Below, piece after piece: positions 8,071 to 17,396 of a DNA stretch of 64,000 nt. Made by a program: the position numbers and the translations under genes. Numbering within the stretch: the stretch's first letter is position 1; each line of letters begins with the position of its first letter. Source of the stretch: Tessaracoccus caeni (GTDB lineage: Bacteria > Actinomycetota > Actinomycetes > Propionibacteriales > Propionibacteriaceae); contig NZ_JARGDO010000016.1 of the NCBI RefSeq assembly GCF_029211185.1, positions 48,819-112,818 of the forward strand, in the 5' to 3' direction. The notes under the pieces are model-generated. The model was not told the origin of the DNA. It searched no databases and worked only from the letters and a program-made list of their open reading frames with translations.

Positions 8071-11000
8071 GAGCCGCCTCCATCATCATCTTGGTCATCT
8101 CTTCGTCGCTCAGGCCCTCGGCGGCCGACTGGGCGGCCACCGTCATGATCCGGGCGTAGTCGCGCGGCACCACGGAGGTGAACCGCACGGCCAGTTCCTC
8201 GTCGCTCAGCTGCAGCAGGCTGCTCGCAACCGGCGATCCGGTCTCGTAGCTGTGCTCCGTGAGCAGCTCGCGGATCCGGTTGAGATCCTTGGCCGTCGGA
8301 CGCAGCGCATCCACCAGCTCGGTGTTGAGGCGCTTGGGGTTGAGGTCGAGCACCCAGGCGGTGCCGCCCGACATGCCCGCCGCGAAGTTGCGCCCGGTGC
8401 GTCCGAGCACCAGCACCTCGCCGCCGGTCATGTACTCGCAGCCGTGGTCGCCCACACCCTCGACCACCGCGGTGGCGCCCGAGTTGCGCACGCAGAACCG
8501 CTCGCCGACGCGACCGCGCAGGAACAGCTGCCCCGACGTCGCGCCGTAGCCGATCACGTTTCCGGCCACGATCTGCTCGGACGCGTCGAACGAGGCCTCC
8601 GGCGGCGGGGCGACGATCAGGCGTCCGCCCGAGAGGCCCTTGCCGAAGTAGTCGTTCGAGTCGCCGATCAGGCGCAGCGTGACGCCGCGCGGCAGGAAGG
8701 CGCCGAAGCTCTGGCCGCCGGTGCCGTGCATGGTGAACTCGATGGTGCCCGGCTCCAGACCGCGTCCCTCGGTGGCCTTGGTCACCTCGTGGCCCAGCGT
8801 GGTGCCCACCGTGCGGTCGACGTTGCGCACCGCGACGGTGTGGGCCACCTTCTCGCCCCTGGTCAGCGCGGGCTCGGCGAGCTTGATCAGCTCCACGTCC
8901 AGCTTGGTCTCGAGACCGTGATCCTGGCCGACGACGCTCTTCAGCGGGGCACCCTCGGGCAGCTCGATCTTGGTAAGGATCGGCTCCAGGTCGAGGCCCT
9001 GAGTCTTCCAGTGGCCGACGGCCTTCGACACGTCGAGCAGGTCGACGCGGCCAATCGCCTCGTCGAGGCTGCGCAGGCCCAGCTCGGCCAGCAGCTCGCG
9101 GACCTCCTGCGCCATGAAGCGGAAGAAGTTGATCACGTGCTGCGGATCGCCGGCGAAGCGCGAGCGCAGCTCCGGGTTCTGCGTCGCGACGCCCACGGGG
9201 CAGGTGTCCTTGTGGCAGACACGCATCATGATGCAGCCGGTCACCACCAGCGGGGCGGTCGCGAAGCCGTACTCCTCGGCACCCAGCAGGGCGGCGACCA
9301 GCACGTCGCGGCCGGTCTTGAGCTGACCGTCGGCCTGCACGACGATGCGGTCGCGCAGCCCGTTGAGCAACAGCGTCTGCTGGGTCTCGGCCAGGCCGAG
9401 CTCCCACGGTGCGCCGGCGTGCTTGACGGAGGTCAGCGGCGCCGCACCGGTGCCGCCGTCGTGGCCGGAGATCAGCACCACGTCGGCTTTGGCCTTGGAC
9501 ACGCCCGCCGCCACGGTGCCCACGCCCACCTCGGAGACCAGCTTCACGTGGACACGGGCCGACGGGTTGGCGCACTTCAGGTCGTGGATCAGCTGCTTCA
9601 GATCCTCGATCGAGTAGATGTCGTGGTGCGGCGGTGGCGAGATCAGGCCGACGCCGGGCGTCGAGTGCCGGGTCTTGGCCACCCAGGGGTAGACCTTGGG
9701 TCCGGGCAGCTGGCCGCCCTCGCCGGGCTTGGCGCCCTGGGCCATCTTGATCTGGATGTCGTCGGAGTAGGTGAGGTACTCCGAGGTGACGCCGAAGCGG
9801 CCGGAGGCCACCTGCTTGATGGCGGAACGACGGCGCGGGTCGTGCAGTCGCTCCGGATCCTCACCGCCCTCGCCCGTGTTCGACTTGCCGCCGATCTGGT
9901 TCATCGCGATGGCCAGCGTCTGGTGCGCCTCCATCGAGATCGAGCCGTAGCTCATCGCGCCGGTGGAGAACCGCTTCACGATGGAATCGATCGACTCCAC
10001 CTCGTCGATCGAGATGGGCTCGTTCTCAGGCGCGAAAGTCAGCAGTGAGCGCAGCGTCATGATCCGCTCGGAGTTCGAGTTCACCAGCGAGGTGTACTTC
10101 TTGAACGTGTCGTAGGAGCCAGTCCGGGTGGCGTGCTGCAGGCGGAACACCGTCTCAGGGTCGAACAGGTGCGGCTCGCCCTCGCGGCGCCACTGGTACT
10201 CGCCGCCGATCGGAAGGCTGCGGTGCGCCAGCGGGATGCCGTCGGCCGGGTAGGCGGTGAGATGACGCTGCCGGATCTCCTGCGCAAGCTCGTCGATGCC
10301 GATGCCGCCGATCCGCGACGTGGTGCCGGTGAAGTAGCGCTCCACCAGTTCATCGGAGAGACCGATGGCCTCGAAGATCTGCGCGCCGGTGTACGAGGCG
10401 ACGGTGGAGACGCCCATCTTGCTCATCACCTTCAGCACGCCCTTGGCCAGCGCCTTGGCGACGTTGGCGATGGCCTGCTCCGGGGTGGCGCTGACGTACA
10501 TCTCGCGGCGCGCCAGGTCTTCGGCCGATTCGAACGCCAGGTACGGGTTGACGGCCGAGGCGCCGAAGCCGAGCAGCAGCGCGACGTGGTGCACCTCGCG
10601 CACGTCGCCGGCCTCGACGATCAAAGCGGCCTGAGTGCGACTCTTCTCGCGCACCAGATGGTGGTGGATGGCGGCGGTCAGCAGCAGCGACGGGATGGGC
10701 GCCTGCTCCGGCGTCGAGTGACGATCCGACAGCACGATGGCCTTGGCTCCCCCACGGATTGCCGCGGAGACCTCCTGGCACAGCTCGTCGATCTTCGACG
10801 CGAGCGCGCGCCCCCCGCCGGCCACCTTGTAGTGACCCTTGATGACGTGGGTGTGGTAGCCCGGCAGGTTGCCGTCCTCGCCCAGGCGGACGATCTTGGC
10901 CAGCTGCTCGGAGTCGAGGATCGGCTTGGCCATGGTGATCACGCGGGCCGACTCCGACGACGGTTCCAGCAGGTTGCGCTCGGCGCCCAGCGTCGCGGTC

Positions 11001-12595
11001 AGCGACGTCACCAGCTCCTCGCGGATCGCGTCGAGCGGCGGGTTGGTCACCTGGGCGAACAGCTGCTTGAAGTAGTCGAACAGCATCCGCGGGCGGTTCG
11101 ACAGCACCGCGATCGGCGAGTCGGTGCCCATGGAGCCGATCGGCTCGGCGCCCGAGTTGGCCATCGGGGCGACGATCAGGCGCAGGTCTTCCTCGGTGTA
11201 ACCGAACACCTGCTGGCGGCGGGTGACGGAGGCGTGCGAGTGCACGATGTGGGCACGGCCGGGCAGCTTGTCCAGCTCGATGCGGTTGGACTCGACCCAC
11301 TCGCCGTACGGGTGCGCGTCGGCCAGCTCGCCCTTCACCTCGTCGTCGGAGAGGATCTTGTGGCGCTCCAGGTCAAGCAGCAGCATCCGGCCCGGCTGCA
11401 GGCGGCCCTTGCGCACCACCTGGTCGGCGGGGATCGGCAGCACGCCGGCCTCGGAGGCGAAGACCACCAGGCCGTCGGCGGTCTCCCAGTAGCGGCCCGG
11501 ACGAAGCCCGTTACGGTCGAGGCAGGCGCCGATCAGCGAGCCATCGGTGAAAGTCATACAAGCGGGGCCGTCCCAGGGCTCCATGATCAGCGAGTGGTAC
11601 TCGTAGAACGCGCGGCGCTTGGGGTCCATCTCCTTGTGCGACTCCCAGGCCTCGGGAATCATCATCAGCACCGCATGCGGCAGCGAGCGACCGCCCAGGT
11701 GCAGCAGCTCCAGCACCTCGTCGAAGGATGCCGAGTCGGAGCCCGACGGGGTGCAGATCGGGAACAGGCGCTCCAGGTTGCCGGGGATCTTGTCGGAGGT
11801 GAGCAGCGCCTCGCGAGCCCGCATCCAGTTGCGGTTGCCGCGCACCGTGTTGATCTCGCCGTTGTGCGCGATCAGCCGGTAGGGGTGGGCCAGCTCCCAG
11901 GCGGGGAAGGTGTTGGTGGAGAAGCGCGAGTGCACCAGGGCCAGCGCCGACTCGATGCGCTCGTCGTGCAGTTCGGGGAAGACCTCTTCGAGCTGGTCGG
12001 TGGTCAGCATGCCCTTGTAGACGAGGGTGCGCGAGGACAGCGACGAGAAGTAGACGCTCACCTCGTGCTGGACGCGGCGGCGCAGCACGAAGGTGTAGCG
12101 GTCGAGGTCGATGCCGCCCTGGTCGGAGCGACCGGCGACGATCAGCTGCTCGAAGTGCGGCATGGCGCCGATGGAGATGGGCGACAGGGTGGAGGTATCG
12201 ACGGGCACCTCGCGCCAGGCGAGAACGTCCAGGTCTTCCTCGTCGGCGATCCGCTCGATGGCGGCCTTCGCCTCCGCACGGCGGTCCTCGTCGACGGGCA
12301 GGAAGGCCATGCCGACGGCGTAGTGGCCCTCTTCGGGCAGCTTCACGTCGACGACCTCGCGCAGGAACCGGTCAGGCACCTGGATCAGGATGCCGGCGCC
12401 GTCGCCCGCGGCCTCGTCGGCACCGGTGGCGCCGCGGTGGTCGAGGTTGCGCAGCGCCTCGAGGCCCTGCTCGACGATGGTGTGCTTCGGCACCCCGTTC
12501 AGGTGGGCGACGAAGGCGACGCCGCAGGCGTCATGCTCGTAGGCGGGATCGTAGAGGCCAACCTTCTCACGCTGCGGAAACACACTGGGTGCCAT
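8063..12595 (-). CDS. gltB: Glutamate synthase [NADPH], large subunit
   Basis: The 1510-residue large subunit. The class-II glutamine amidotransferase domain occupies about residues 20-440; EHDACGVAF contains the Cys that becomes the N-terminal nucleophile after propeptide removal. The FMN/synthase domain follows. The [3Fe-4S] ligands are the CX5CX4C motif ending in [13 protein letters not shown] (near residue 1120-1131). The C-terminal GXGXG beta-helix contains repeats such as GGRLIVAPP and GGTAWVLD. Ammonia is channelled between the sites. The gene is divergent from a purine-type permease, and a GlnR-box-like sequence lies about 115 nt upstream of its start, suggesting nitrogen control. Confidence 0.97.
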   Translation of the reverse strand: MAPSVFPQREKVGLYDPAYEHDACGVAFVAHLNGVPKHTIVEQGLEALRNLDHRGATGADEAAGDGAGILIQVPDRFLREVVDVKLPEEGHYAVGMAFLPVDEDRRAEAKAAIERIADEEDLDVLAWREVPVDTSTLSPISIGAMPHFEQLIVAGRSDQGGIDLDRYTFVLRRRVQHEVSVYFSSLSSRTLVYKGMLTTDQLEEVFPELHDERIESALALVHSRFSTNTFPAWELAHPYRLIAHNGEINTVRGNRNWMRAREALLTSDKIPGNLERLFPICTPSGSDSASFDEVLELLHLGGRSLPHAVLMMIPEAWESHKEMDPKRRAFYEYHSLIMEPWDGPACMTFTDGSLIGACLDRNGLRPGRYWETADGLVVFASEAGVLPIPADQVVRKGRLQPGRMLLLDLERHKILSDDEVKGELADAHPYGEWVESNRIELDKLPGRAHIVHSHASVTRRQQVFGYTEEDLRLIVAPMANSGAEPIGSMGTDSPIAVLSNRPRMLFDYFKQLFAQVTNPPLDAIREELVTSLTATLGAERNLLEPSSESARVITMAKPILDSEQLAKIVRLGEDGNLPGYHTHVIKGHYKVAGGGRALASKIDELCQEVSAAIRGGAKAIVLSDRHSTPEQAPIPSLLLTAAIHHHLVREKSRTQAALIVEAGDVREVHHVALLLGFGASAVNPYLAFESAEDLARREMYVSATPEQAIANVAKALAKGVLKVMSKMGVSTVASYTGAQIFEAIGLSDELVERYFTGTTSRIGGIGIDELAQEIRQRHLTAYPADGIPLAHRSLPIGGEYQWRREGEPHLFDPETVFRLQHATRTGSYDTFKKYTSLVNSNSERIMTLRSLLTFAPENEPISIDEVESIDSIVKRFSTGAMSYGSISMEAHQTLAIAMNQIGGKSNTGEGGEDPERLHDPRRRSAIKQVASGRFGVTSEYLTYSDDIQIKMAQGAKPGEGGQLPGPKVYPWVAKTRHSTPGVGLISPPPHHDIYSIEDLKQLIHDLKCANPSARVHVKLVSEVGVGTVAAGVSKAKADVVLISGHDGGTGAAPLTSVKHAGAPWELGLAETQQTLLLNGLRDRIVVQADGQLKTGRDVLVAALLGAEEYGFATAPLVVTGCIMMRVCHKDTCPVGVATQNPELRSRFAGDPQHVINFFRFMAQEVRELLAELGLRSLDEAIGRVDLLDVSKAVGHWKTQGLDLEPILTKIELPEGAPLKSVVGQDHGLETKLDVELIKLAEPALTRGEKVAHTVAVRNVDRTVGTTLGHEVTKATEGRGLEPGTIEFTMHGTGGQSFGAFLPRGVTLRLIGDSNDYFGKGLSGGRLIVAPPPEASFDASEQIVAGNVIGYGATSGQLFLRGRVGERFCVRNSGATAVVEGVGDHGCEYMTGGEVLVLGRTGRNFAAGMSGGTAWVLDLNPKRLNTELVDALRPTAKDLNRIRELLTEHSYETGSPVASSLLQLSDEELAVRFTSVVPRDYARIMTVAAQSAAEGLSDEEMTKMMMEAAHG

Positions 12596-12708
12596 ATCTC
12601 GTCCCTTCTGTCACACCGCACCTCACGGCCGCGGCAGGACGACGATAGGCGCCTCAAAACCCGCGAAACAATCCCGTTCGGGCTCCAGCGAGAACTCGTA
12701 AAAAACCT

Positions 12709-12724
12709 GTTACGTCACTGAAAC
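12709..12724. promoter_or_regulatory. GlnR-box-like site between gltB and permease
   Basis: GTTAC-6 nt-GAAAC matches the published actinobacterial GlnR half-sites (gTnAC-n6-GaAAC). It lies within a larger inverted repeat (ACCTGTT-10 nt-AACAGGT). The site is about 115 nt from both divergent start codons, so either or both genes could be nitrogen-regulated. The match is by eye; no score was computed. Confidence 0.5.
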
Positions 12725-12837
12725 AGGTCACGCTCAGCGGCCTTCCACGCCGTCGAATAGTCGTTACATGCGCCGAGCCACTAAATTGTGTCGTGGTTCG
12801 TCTGAGATCCCTACTTCAGCCTCAGGAGGCAAGGGTC

Positions 12838-14778
12838 ATGTCCGTGTCCAGTCCGGCTCGTCGCGTTCACCCCGTCGATCAGGTTCCGCCCGCGCCCCAG
12901 CTGACGGCGCTCGGACTCCAGCATGTGCTGGCCTTCTACGCAGGTGCCGTGATCGTGCCCATCGTGATCGCGGGCGCCCTCGGCCTGTCCACCCACGACC
13001 TGATCCACCTGATCAACGCCGACCTGTTCACCTGCGGCATCGCGACGATCATCCAGTCGGTGGGCTTCTGGAAGGTCGGCGTGCGGTTGCCTCTAATCCA
13101 GGGCGTGACCTTCACTGCGGTCTCCCCCATCATCGCCATCGGGTTGGCGGCCGGCGGCGGCACCGAAGGGTTGGCCGAGATCTACGGCTCGATCATCGTC
13201 GCGGGGCTGGCGACGTTCTTCGTCGCGCCCTACTTCTCCCGGTTGATCCGCTTCTTCCCGCCGGTGGTGACGGGCACCCTGCTGACCATCATGGGCACGA
13301 CGCTGATCGGCGTCTCCGCCGGCGACATCGTGCGCGGCGCGACAGGTGAGACGGCCACCGGCGGCGAACTCAGCCGCAACCTGATGTACGCGCTCGGCAC
13401 GCTGGCGATCATCGTGCTGATGCAGCGTTTCTTCAAGGGCTTCATGGCCACTATCGCGGTGCTGATCGGTCTGGTGGTCGGCACCCTGCTGGCGCTTTCG
13501 CTAGGCGACACCAGCTTCACCAGCGTCGGCGAGTCAGCCTGGCTGGGCGTCACCACGCCGTTCTATTTCGGCTGGCCGAAGTTCACCGTCGGCGCCATCG
13601 TGTCGATGCTGATCGTGATGGCGATTACCGCCGTCGAGACCACGGGCGACGTCTTCGCCACCGGGGAGGTGGTGGGCAAGCGGATCACGCCCAAGCACAT
13701 CGCTGGCGCGCTGCGGGCCGACGGGCTGTCCACCGCGCTCGGCGGCGTGCTCAACTCCTTCCCCTACACCTGCTTCGCGCAGAACGTCGGTCTGGTGCGA
13801 CTCACCCGCGTGAAGTCGCGCTGGGTGGTGGCCATGGCCGGCGTGTTCATGATCATCCTCGGGCTCATTCCGAAGGCCGGGGCCATCGTCGCCGCCATCC
13901 CCGGCCCTGTGCTCGGCGGCGCGTCGCTGGCCATGTTCGCCAACGTCGCCTTCGTCGGCATTCAGACGCTGATGAAGGCCGATCTGCACGACAACCGCAA
14001 TCAGGTCATCGTCTCCACCTCCGTCGCGCTCGCGCTGCTGGTCACCTTGCAGCCCGGCATCGCCCAGGCCGTGCCCGGCTGGGCGCAGATCTTCTTCGGC
14101 TCCGGCGTCACCATCGGCGCTATCACGGCGATCGGGCTGAACCTGCTGTTCTTCCACATCGGACACCAGGCCGGGCCCTCCGTGGCGCAGATCGGCAGCC
14201 GGAACATCAGCCTCGACGACATCAACCGGATGGACGAGGCGCACTTCATCGCCACCTTCAGAAGTCTCTTTCCTCGATCGGTCACCTGGCCCGCCGAGCG
14301 CGCCTATGCGCAGCGTCCCTTCGCCAACGCCGCCGAGCTCCGGGCGGCCTTCCAAGGGGCGCTGATCTCCGCCGACGAGCAGGAGCAGCGCGAGCTCATC
14401 CTGCGCTACCCCGACATCGCGGATCTGCTGCTGGACCACACCGAGACAAACACCCCCGAGGACGTCGCCGCCCTGGTGGCGACCGGATCGCTGGCGTCCG
14501 ACCGGATGGACGACGTCGACCGCGACAGCCTGATGGCCGTCTCAGCCGCCTACCAGGACAAGTTCGGCCTGCCGCTGCTCTACACGATCTCCACCACGAC
14601 GACGCTGCCGCAGATCCTCGCCGACAGCTGGCGCCGCGTCGAGTCGTCCCCGAAGCGGGAACTACGCCGGGCCGTGGGCGAGGCTGCCAACATCGCCGAT
14701 CGCCGCTTCGAGGTACTGGTCGCCGACGCCAACCCCATCCGCTCGGCTTGGCGACGCAAGTTCGAACAGCTCGACTGA
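12838..14778 (+). CDS. NCS2 purine permease fused to an OHCU-decarboxylase-like domain
   Basis: A 646-residue fusion. Residues 1-455 are a nucleobase:cation symporter-2 permease with about 12-14 membrane helices and the family signature QNVGLVRLTR ([QEP]NxGxxxxT[RKG]). From about residue 460 (DDINRMDEAHFIATFRSLF...WPAERAY...RPF) the sequence follows 2-oxo-4-hydroxy-4-carboxy-5-ureidoimidazoline decarboxylase, the last step from urate to (S)-allantoin. The family's catalytic His in 'HPDLxG' is Tyr524 here (RYPDIADL), while the downstream Glu appears kept (E541). The domain may be inactive or act as a sensor. The ATG at 12838 is chosen because AGGAGG lies 8 nt before it. Urate or a related purine is the likely substrate. 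Confidence 0.85.
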   Translation: MSVSSPARRVHPVDQVPPAPQLTALGLQHVLAFYAGAVIVPIVIAGALGLSTHDLIHLINADLFTCGIATIIQSVGFWKVGVRLPLIQGVTFTAVSPIIAIGLAAGGGTEGLAEIYGSIIVAGLATFFVAPYFSRLIRFFPPVVTGTLLTIMGTTLIGVSAGDIVRGATGETATGGELSRNLMYALGTLAIIVLMQRFFKGFMATIAVLIGLVVGTLLALSLGDTSFTSVGESAWLGVTTPFYFGWPKFTVGAIVSMLIVMAITAVETTGDVFATGEVVGKRITPKHIAGALRADGLSTALGGVLNSFPYTCFAQNVGLVRLTRVKSRWVVAMAGVFMIILGLIPKAGAIVAAIPGPVLGGASLAMFANVAFVGIQTLMKADLHDNRNQVIVSTSVALALLVTLQPGIAQAVPGWAQIFFGSGVTIGAITAIGLNLLFFHIGHQAGPSVAQIGSRNISLDDINRMDEAHFIATFRSLFPRSVTWPAERAYAQRPFANAAELRAAFQGALISADEQEQRELILRYPDIADLLLDHTETNTPEDVAALVATGSLASDRMDDVDRDSLMAVSAAYQDKFGLPLLYTISTTTTLPQILADSWRRVESSPKRELRRAVGEAANIADRRFEVLVADANPIRSAWRRKFEQLD

Positions 14779-14793
14779 CTGGGTGCCGTTCAC

Positions 14794-14862
14794 AAAAGTG
14801 GCTGAGCGCGGGTGATCTGTACGTATTGCACAGATACCCCCCGCTCAGCCACTTTTATTTTT
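14794..14862 (+). terminator. Very long intrinsic terminator
   Basis: A 27-bp stem (24 of 27 positions paired; arms 14794-14820 and 14830-14856) with a 9-nt loop is followed by ATTTTT. It begins 15 nt after the permease stop codon. The left arm is preceded by C and begins with AAAA, so the hairpin may also stop transcription of the leftward antitoxin gene. Confidence 0.8.
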
Positions 14863-14915
14863 GCCATCTCCTCGACGAGGAGTACCGCTAGCCTCACGCA
14901 GCCCCGTTCCCCGCG

Positions 14916-15185
14916 TTACGACTCGCCAGGTCCATGGCGACTCTTCCGAGCTGCTCGACGTGCTTTGTCGAACTCAGCGACGATCTCATCTTCGTCGGCA
15001 CCATGCTCAGCCATCAGCGCACGCAGCCGTCCCGACGCTGCCTGGTACGCAGCAACAGCCTCTTCACGATCCCCATGGGTTGGGATGAAGACGCCAACCC
15101 TCCGGCCATGCCGGGTCACGGTGACCGGTTCATCCCCGTCGATGTAGTCCGCGAGGTCACGACGGAACTCCCGCACCCCCCACAC
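14916..15185 (-). CDS. Phd/YefM-type antitoxin, orphan and possibly frameshifted at its 5' end
   Basis: The reading frame gives VREFRRDLADYIDGDEPVTVTRHGRRVGVFIP, the classic Phd/YefM fold, followed by a charged C-terminal tail that would bind a toxin. In this frame the first usable start is a GTG at 15185 with no close ribosome binding site. An ATG at 15195 with a good GGAGG site is one base out of frame. A run of six C (15176-15181) lies between them, and removing one base would give MSTSVGVREF. It is either a genuine frameshift or a sequence error. No RelE- or Doc-like toxin gene follows: only 50 nt remain before the terminator. Confidence 0.7.
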   Translation of the reverse strand: MWGVREFRRDLADYIDGDEPVTVTRHGRRVGVFIPTHGDREEAVAAYQAASGRLRALMAEHGADEDEIVAEFDKARRAARKSRHGPGES

Positions 15186-15211
15186 TCGTACTCATCTCAA
15201 CCACCTCCAGT

Positions 15212-15234
15212 TTGTGTAATCCCTGTGTACACAA
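15212..15234. promoter_or_regulatory. Operator-like repeats upstream of the antitoxin
   Basis: TTGTGTA (15212-15218) and TACACAA (15228-15234) form a perfect inverted repeat, and the right half contains the palindrome GTGTACAC with a TGTACA core. YefM-type antitoxins are known to bind TGTACA-containing palindromes in their own promoters. The site is 17 nt upstream of the ATG at 15195, so autoregulation is plausible. Confidence 0.45.
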
Positions 15235-15432
15235 GTACAGATGCGAACGCCGTAGGGATCCACCAAAAGATCCGTGTTGTCTATTCGGCCAACGTTGACC
15301 AGGAGAGGCTATACGGTGGTGATCAATGTCTTGCTCCGGGCCACGGCGGTCCGGCACTTCTCGTCCAACCCAGGAACGCGGGTGAGATAATCCTCCTAGT
15401 AGCCGCCGGTTGGGAGAATCCCCACCAGCTGA

Positions 15433-16548
15433 TCACGCCATGGGGTCACTTGAGTCTGTTCGAGCAGGCAGTTCCTGTCGAAAAGCAGGAGTCTCAAGGG
15501 CGACTCTGACTGCACGAGATCCCACCTGCACCCCAACCTCGCGACCGGTGCCCTTGGCCACAATGGCGCTGGTGGCAAGCCAAGCGGAGTTCAAGGCCCG
15601 CACACGCAAAACTTCCGCAGGAAGCAAAGTCAACTCGCGGAAAGCCGTCCGCCGCTCTATAGCTTCAGGATTGACCTCATCAGCGGACAGGTTCGCGAGC
15701 GCACCCGCAAAAAAGGAGACCACCTGATCGAGTACGCCAGGTTCCTCGGCCTTCTTCGCTTCTGTGACAGCTGGCAGGACACTGGGGAACACGCGCTCAG
15801 TGAATCCGTTCGCGTGGAGCAGCGGTTCCGCGAACTCGTGGTCAAAGCCTCGCTTCCCTCTGGCTCCTAGCGATGCTTCCAACGCCCGCGCGGGGTCTTT
15901 TCCGAGTTGACGGATGAAATCCAAGTTGAAGCGTCTGCCGGGCAATGCCTCACGGACAGCTCTGTCAAGATCGACAACCTGACTTGCCGCCAGTTCCTCA
16001 AACTGCGTAAGAATCAGCGAACGGAACGCCCCTAGCGAGTCCTGGATCTCCCCAAGGTCGCAAAGCAGGGACTGGGGAAAGGTCACCTTCTTGTTGGACA
16101 CGAGTACGTTCATCGTTTCCTTCGCCTCGCGAGCAAGGTGTTCGGTGACGCGTAGGTTCAGGTGGTCACCGTCCTTATGCTCGGCTGCCCAACGAACGAT
16201 CATGTCGCCGAGCCAGAGGACTCGCCTGGACTCCTCGTGTCTGGCTTCATCGAACAGTCGCCGCTGGTGCTCCTCCCACCACATCCCAACCATTGACGCT
16301 GCCTGCCCGACCCCGGCGATGGCCTGAATGCCCGATATGCCGGTTAGCAGACTCAGTCCACTCTGGACTGTCGAAGCGACCTCCGAGGCTGCATGATCGG
16401 TCGTCGGGCTGCTGGGCGGCGTTGTTGGGAAAGAACCAGCCCAGAGGTCAGTCTGGCTGCTTATCGGAGTCCACTTGACGCCGCTGCTGGTGTAGGACAT
16501 CCACCACATCGTGCCGTCGTCCTTCTGCACTGTGAACTGCCTGACCAT
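15433..16548 (-). CDS. Hypothetical protein with a central hydrophobic segment
   Basis: A 371-residue protein of unknown family. After a Trp-rich N-terminus (DDGTMWWMSYTSSGVKW) and a Ser/Pro/Thr linker there is a Gly/Ala/Ile-rich hydrophobic stretch (about residues 65-90, LLTGISGIQAIAGVGQ) that could insert in a membrane. A long helical, Glu/Arg-rich domain follows. Codon use and base composition appear less GC-rich than the flanking metabolic genes, consistent with recent acquisition. It stands alone between a TA remnant and the sco1/trp operon. A defence or toxin role is possible but not shown. Confidence 0.6.
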   Translation of the reverse strand: MVRQFTVQKDDGTMWWMSYTSSGVKWTPISSQTDLWAGSFPTTPPSSPTTDHAASEVASTVQSGLSLLTGISGIQAIAGVGQAASMVGMWWEEHQRRLFDEARHEESRRVLWLGDMIVRWAAEHKDGDHLNLRVTEHLAREAKETMNVLVSNKKVTFPQSLLCDLGEIQDSLGAFRSLILTQFEELAASQVVDLDRAVREALPGRRFNLDFIRQLGKDPARALEASLGARGKRGFDHEFAEPLLHANGFTERVFPSVLPAVTEAKKAEEPGVLDQVVSFFAGALANLSADEVNPEAIERRTAFRELTLLPAEVLRVRALNSAWLATSAIVAKGTGREVGVQVGSRAVRVALETPAFRQELPARTDSSDPMA

Positions 16549-16761
16549 GCTCTCCTCCGCTTCGTCACGACCGACCTCCTTGGCGGCGCTCTCACTCTAG
16601 CGGTCGCCCCACCACGACATACACGGCACCTATCCCGGACGCGTAGTTGTTGGGCGTCGGCTTTGCCGCATCAGCAGATGGGGCTGACTCCGTTTGTTGC
16701 ACGGGCCAAGCCATATAGCCAGTCTTGTACGTCGCCTCGCCCACGATTGGGGCTGCGCCGC

Positions 16762-17388
16762 TCAGCCGAGGTCGGCGAGGAGGTGTTGTAGATCGTCGCG
16801 CATGTCGGCGATGGATGGCTGGCTCCAGACCATCGCCATCCGGCGATTGTCGTCGAAGGCCAGGACCTGGGTGGAGTGGTCCACTTCGTAGCCGCCGCTG
16901 GGCAGTTCCTTGCCCTTGTCGACGGCGATACCCACCTGCTCGCCCGCTGCGACGATATCCTCCAGGGGGCCGGTCAAGCCGATAAAGCCCTCGTCGACGC
17001 GCACCAGGTACTCCCCCAATGCTTCGGGGGTATCTCGTGCCGGGTCGGTGGTCACCAGGATCAGGCTGACCTTCTCGGCGTCCGCGGGATCGAGGCGCCT
17101 ACGCGCCGTCGCCATGTCGGCGAGGATGCCAGGGCACACGTCGGGACAGTTGGTGTAGCCGAAGAACACCATCACCACTGGTGTGGTGGGCGAGGTGGCC
17201 AGGTTGAACTCCTGGCCGTTCTGGTCGGTCAGCACCACCTCAGGCAGGGCCCGACCGTCCTCGACGCGGGTTCCCTTGAAATCGTCGCCCTTTTCCACGA
17301 GTGCGACAGGCTCGTCATTCCCGCTCGCGCAACCGGAAAACACCAGCGACACACCCGCGCCCGCAAGAATCACCCGGCGGGAGATCAT
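16762..17388 (-). CDS. SCO1/SenC-family copper chaperone lipoprotein
   Basis: A 208-residue exported protein for copper delivery to cytochrome c oxidase. The N-terminus SRRVILAGAGVSLVFSGC combines a twin-arginine-like start with a lipobox Cys. The thioredoxin-like domain has the copper motif CPDVCPG (CxxxC) after VFFGYTN, and the third ligand His in VDHSTQV. All three copper ligands are present. Translation from ATG 17388 begins 8 nt after the trpA stop, so it looks like the last gene of the trp operon. An upstream in-frame extension exists but only covers trpA sequence. Confidence 0.88.
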   Translation of the reverse strand: MISRRVILAGAGVSLVFSGCASGNDEPVALVEKGDDFKGTRVEDGRALPEVVLTDQNGQEFNLATSPTTPVVMVFFGYTNCPDVCPGILADMATARRRLDPADAEKVSLILVTTDPARDTPEALGEYLVRVDEGFIGLTGPLEDIVAAGEQVGIAVDKGKELPSGGYEVDHSTQVLAFDDNRRMAMVWSQPSIADMRDDLQHLLADLG

Positions 17389-17396
17389 CACCGCGC

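Noticed and set aside
8033..12721. Long plus-strand open frames antisense to gltB and gltD (up to 862 codons)
   Set aside because: The translations are His/Asp/Gln/Leu-rich artefacts of third-position GC bias. gltB and gltD match their families throughout.
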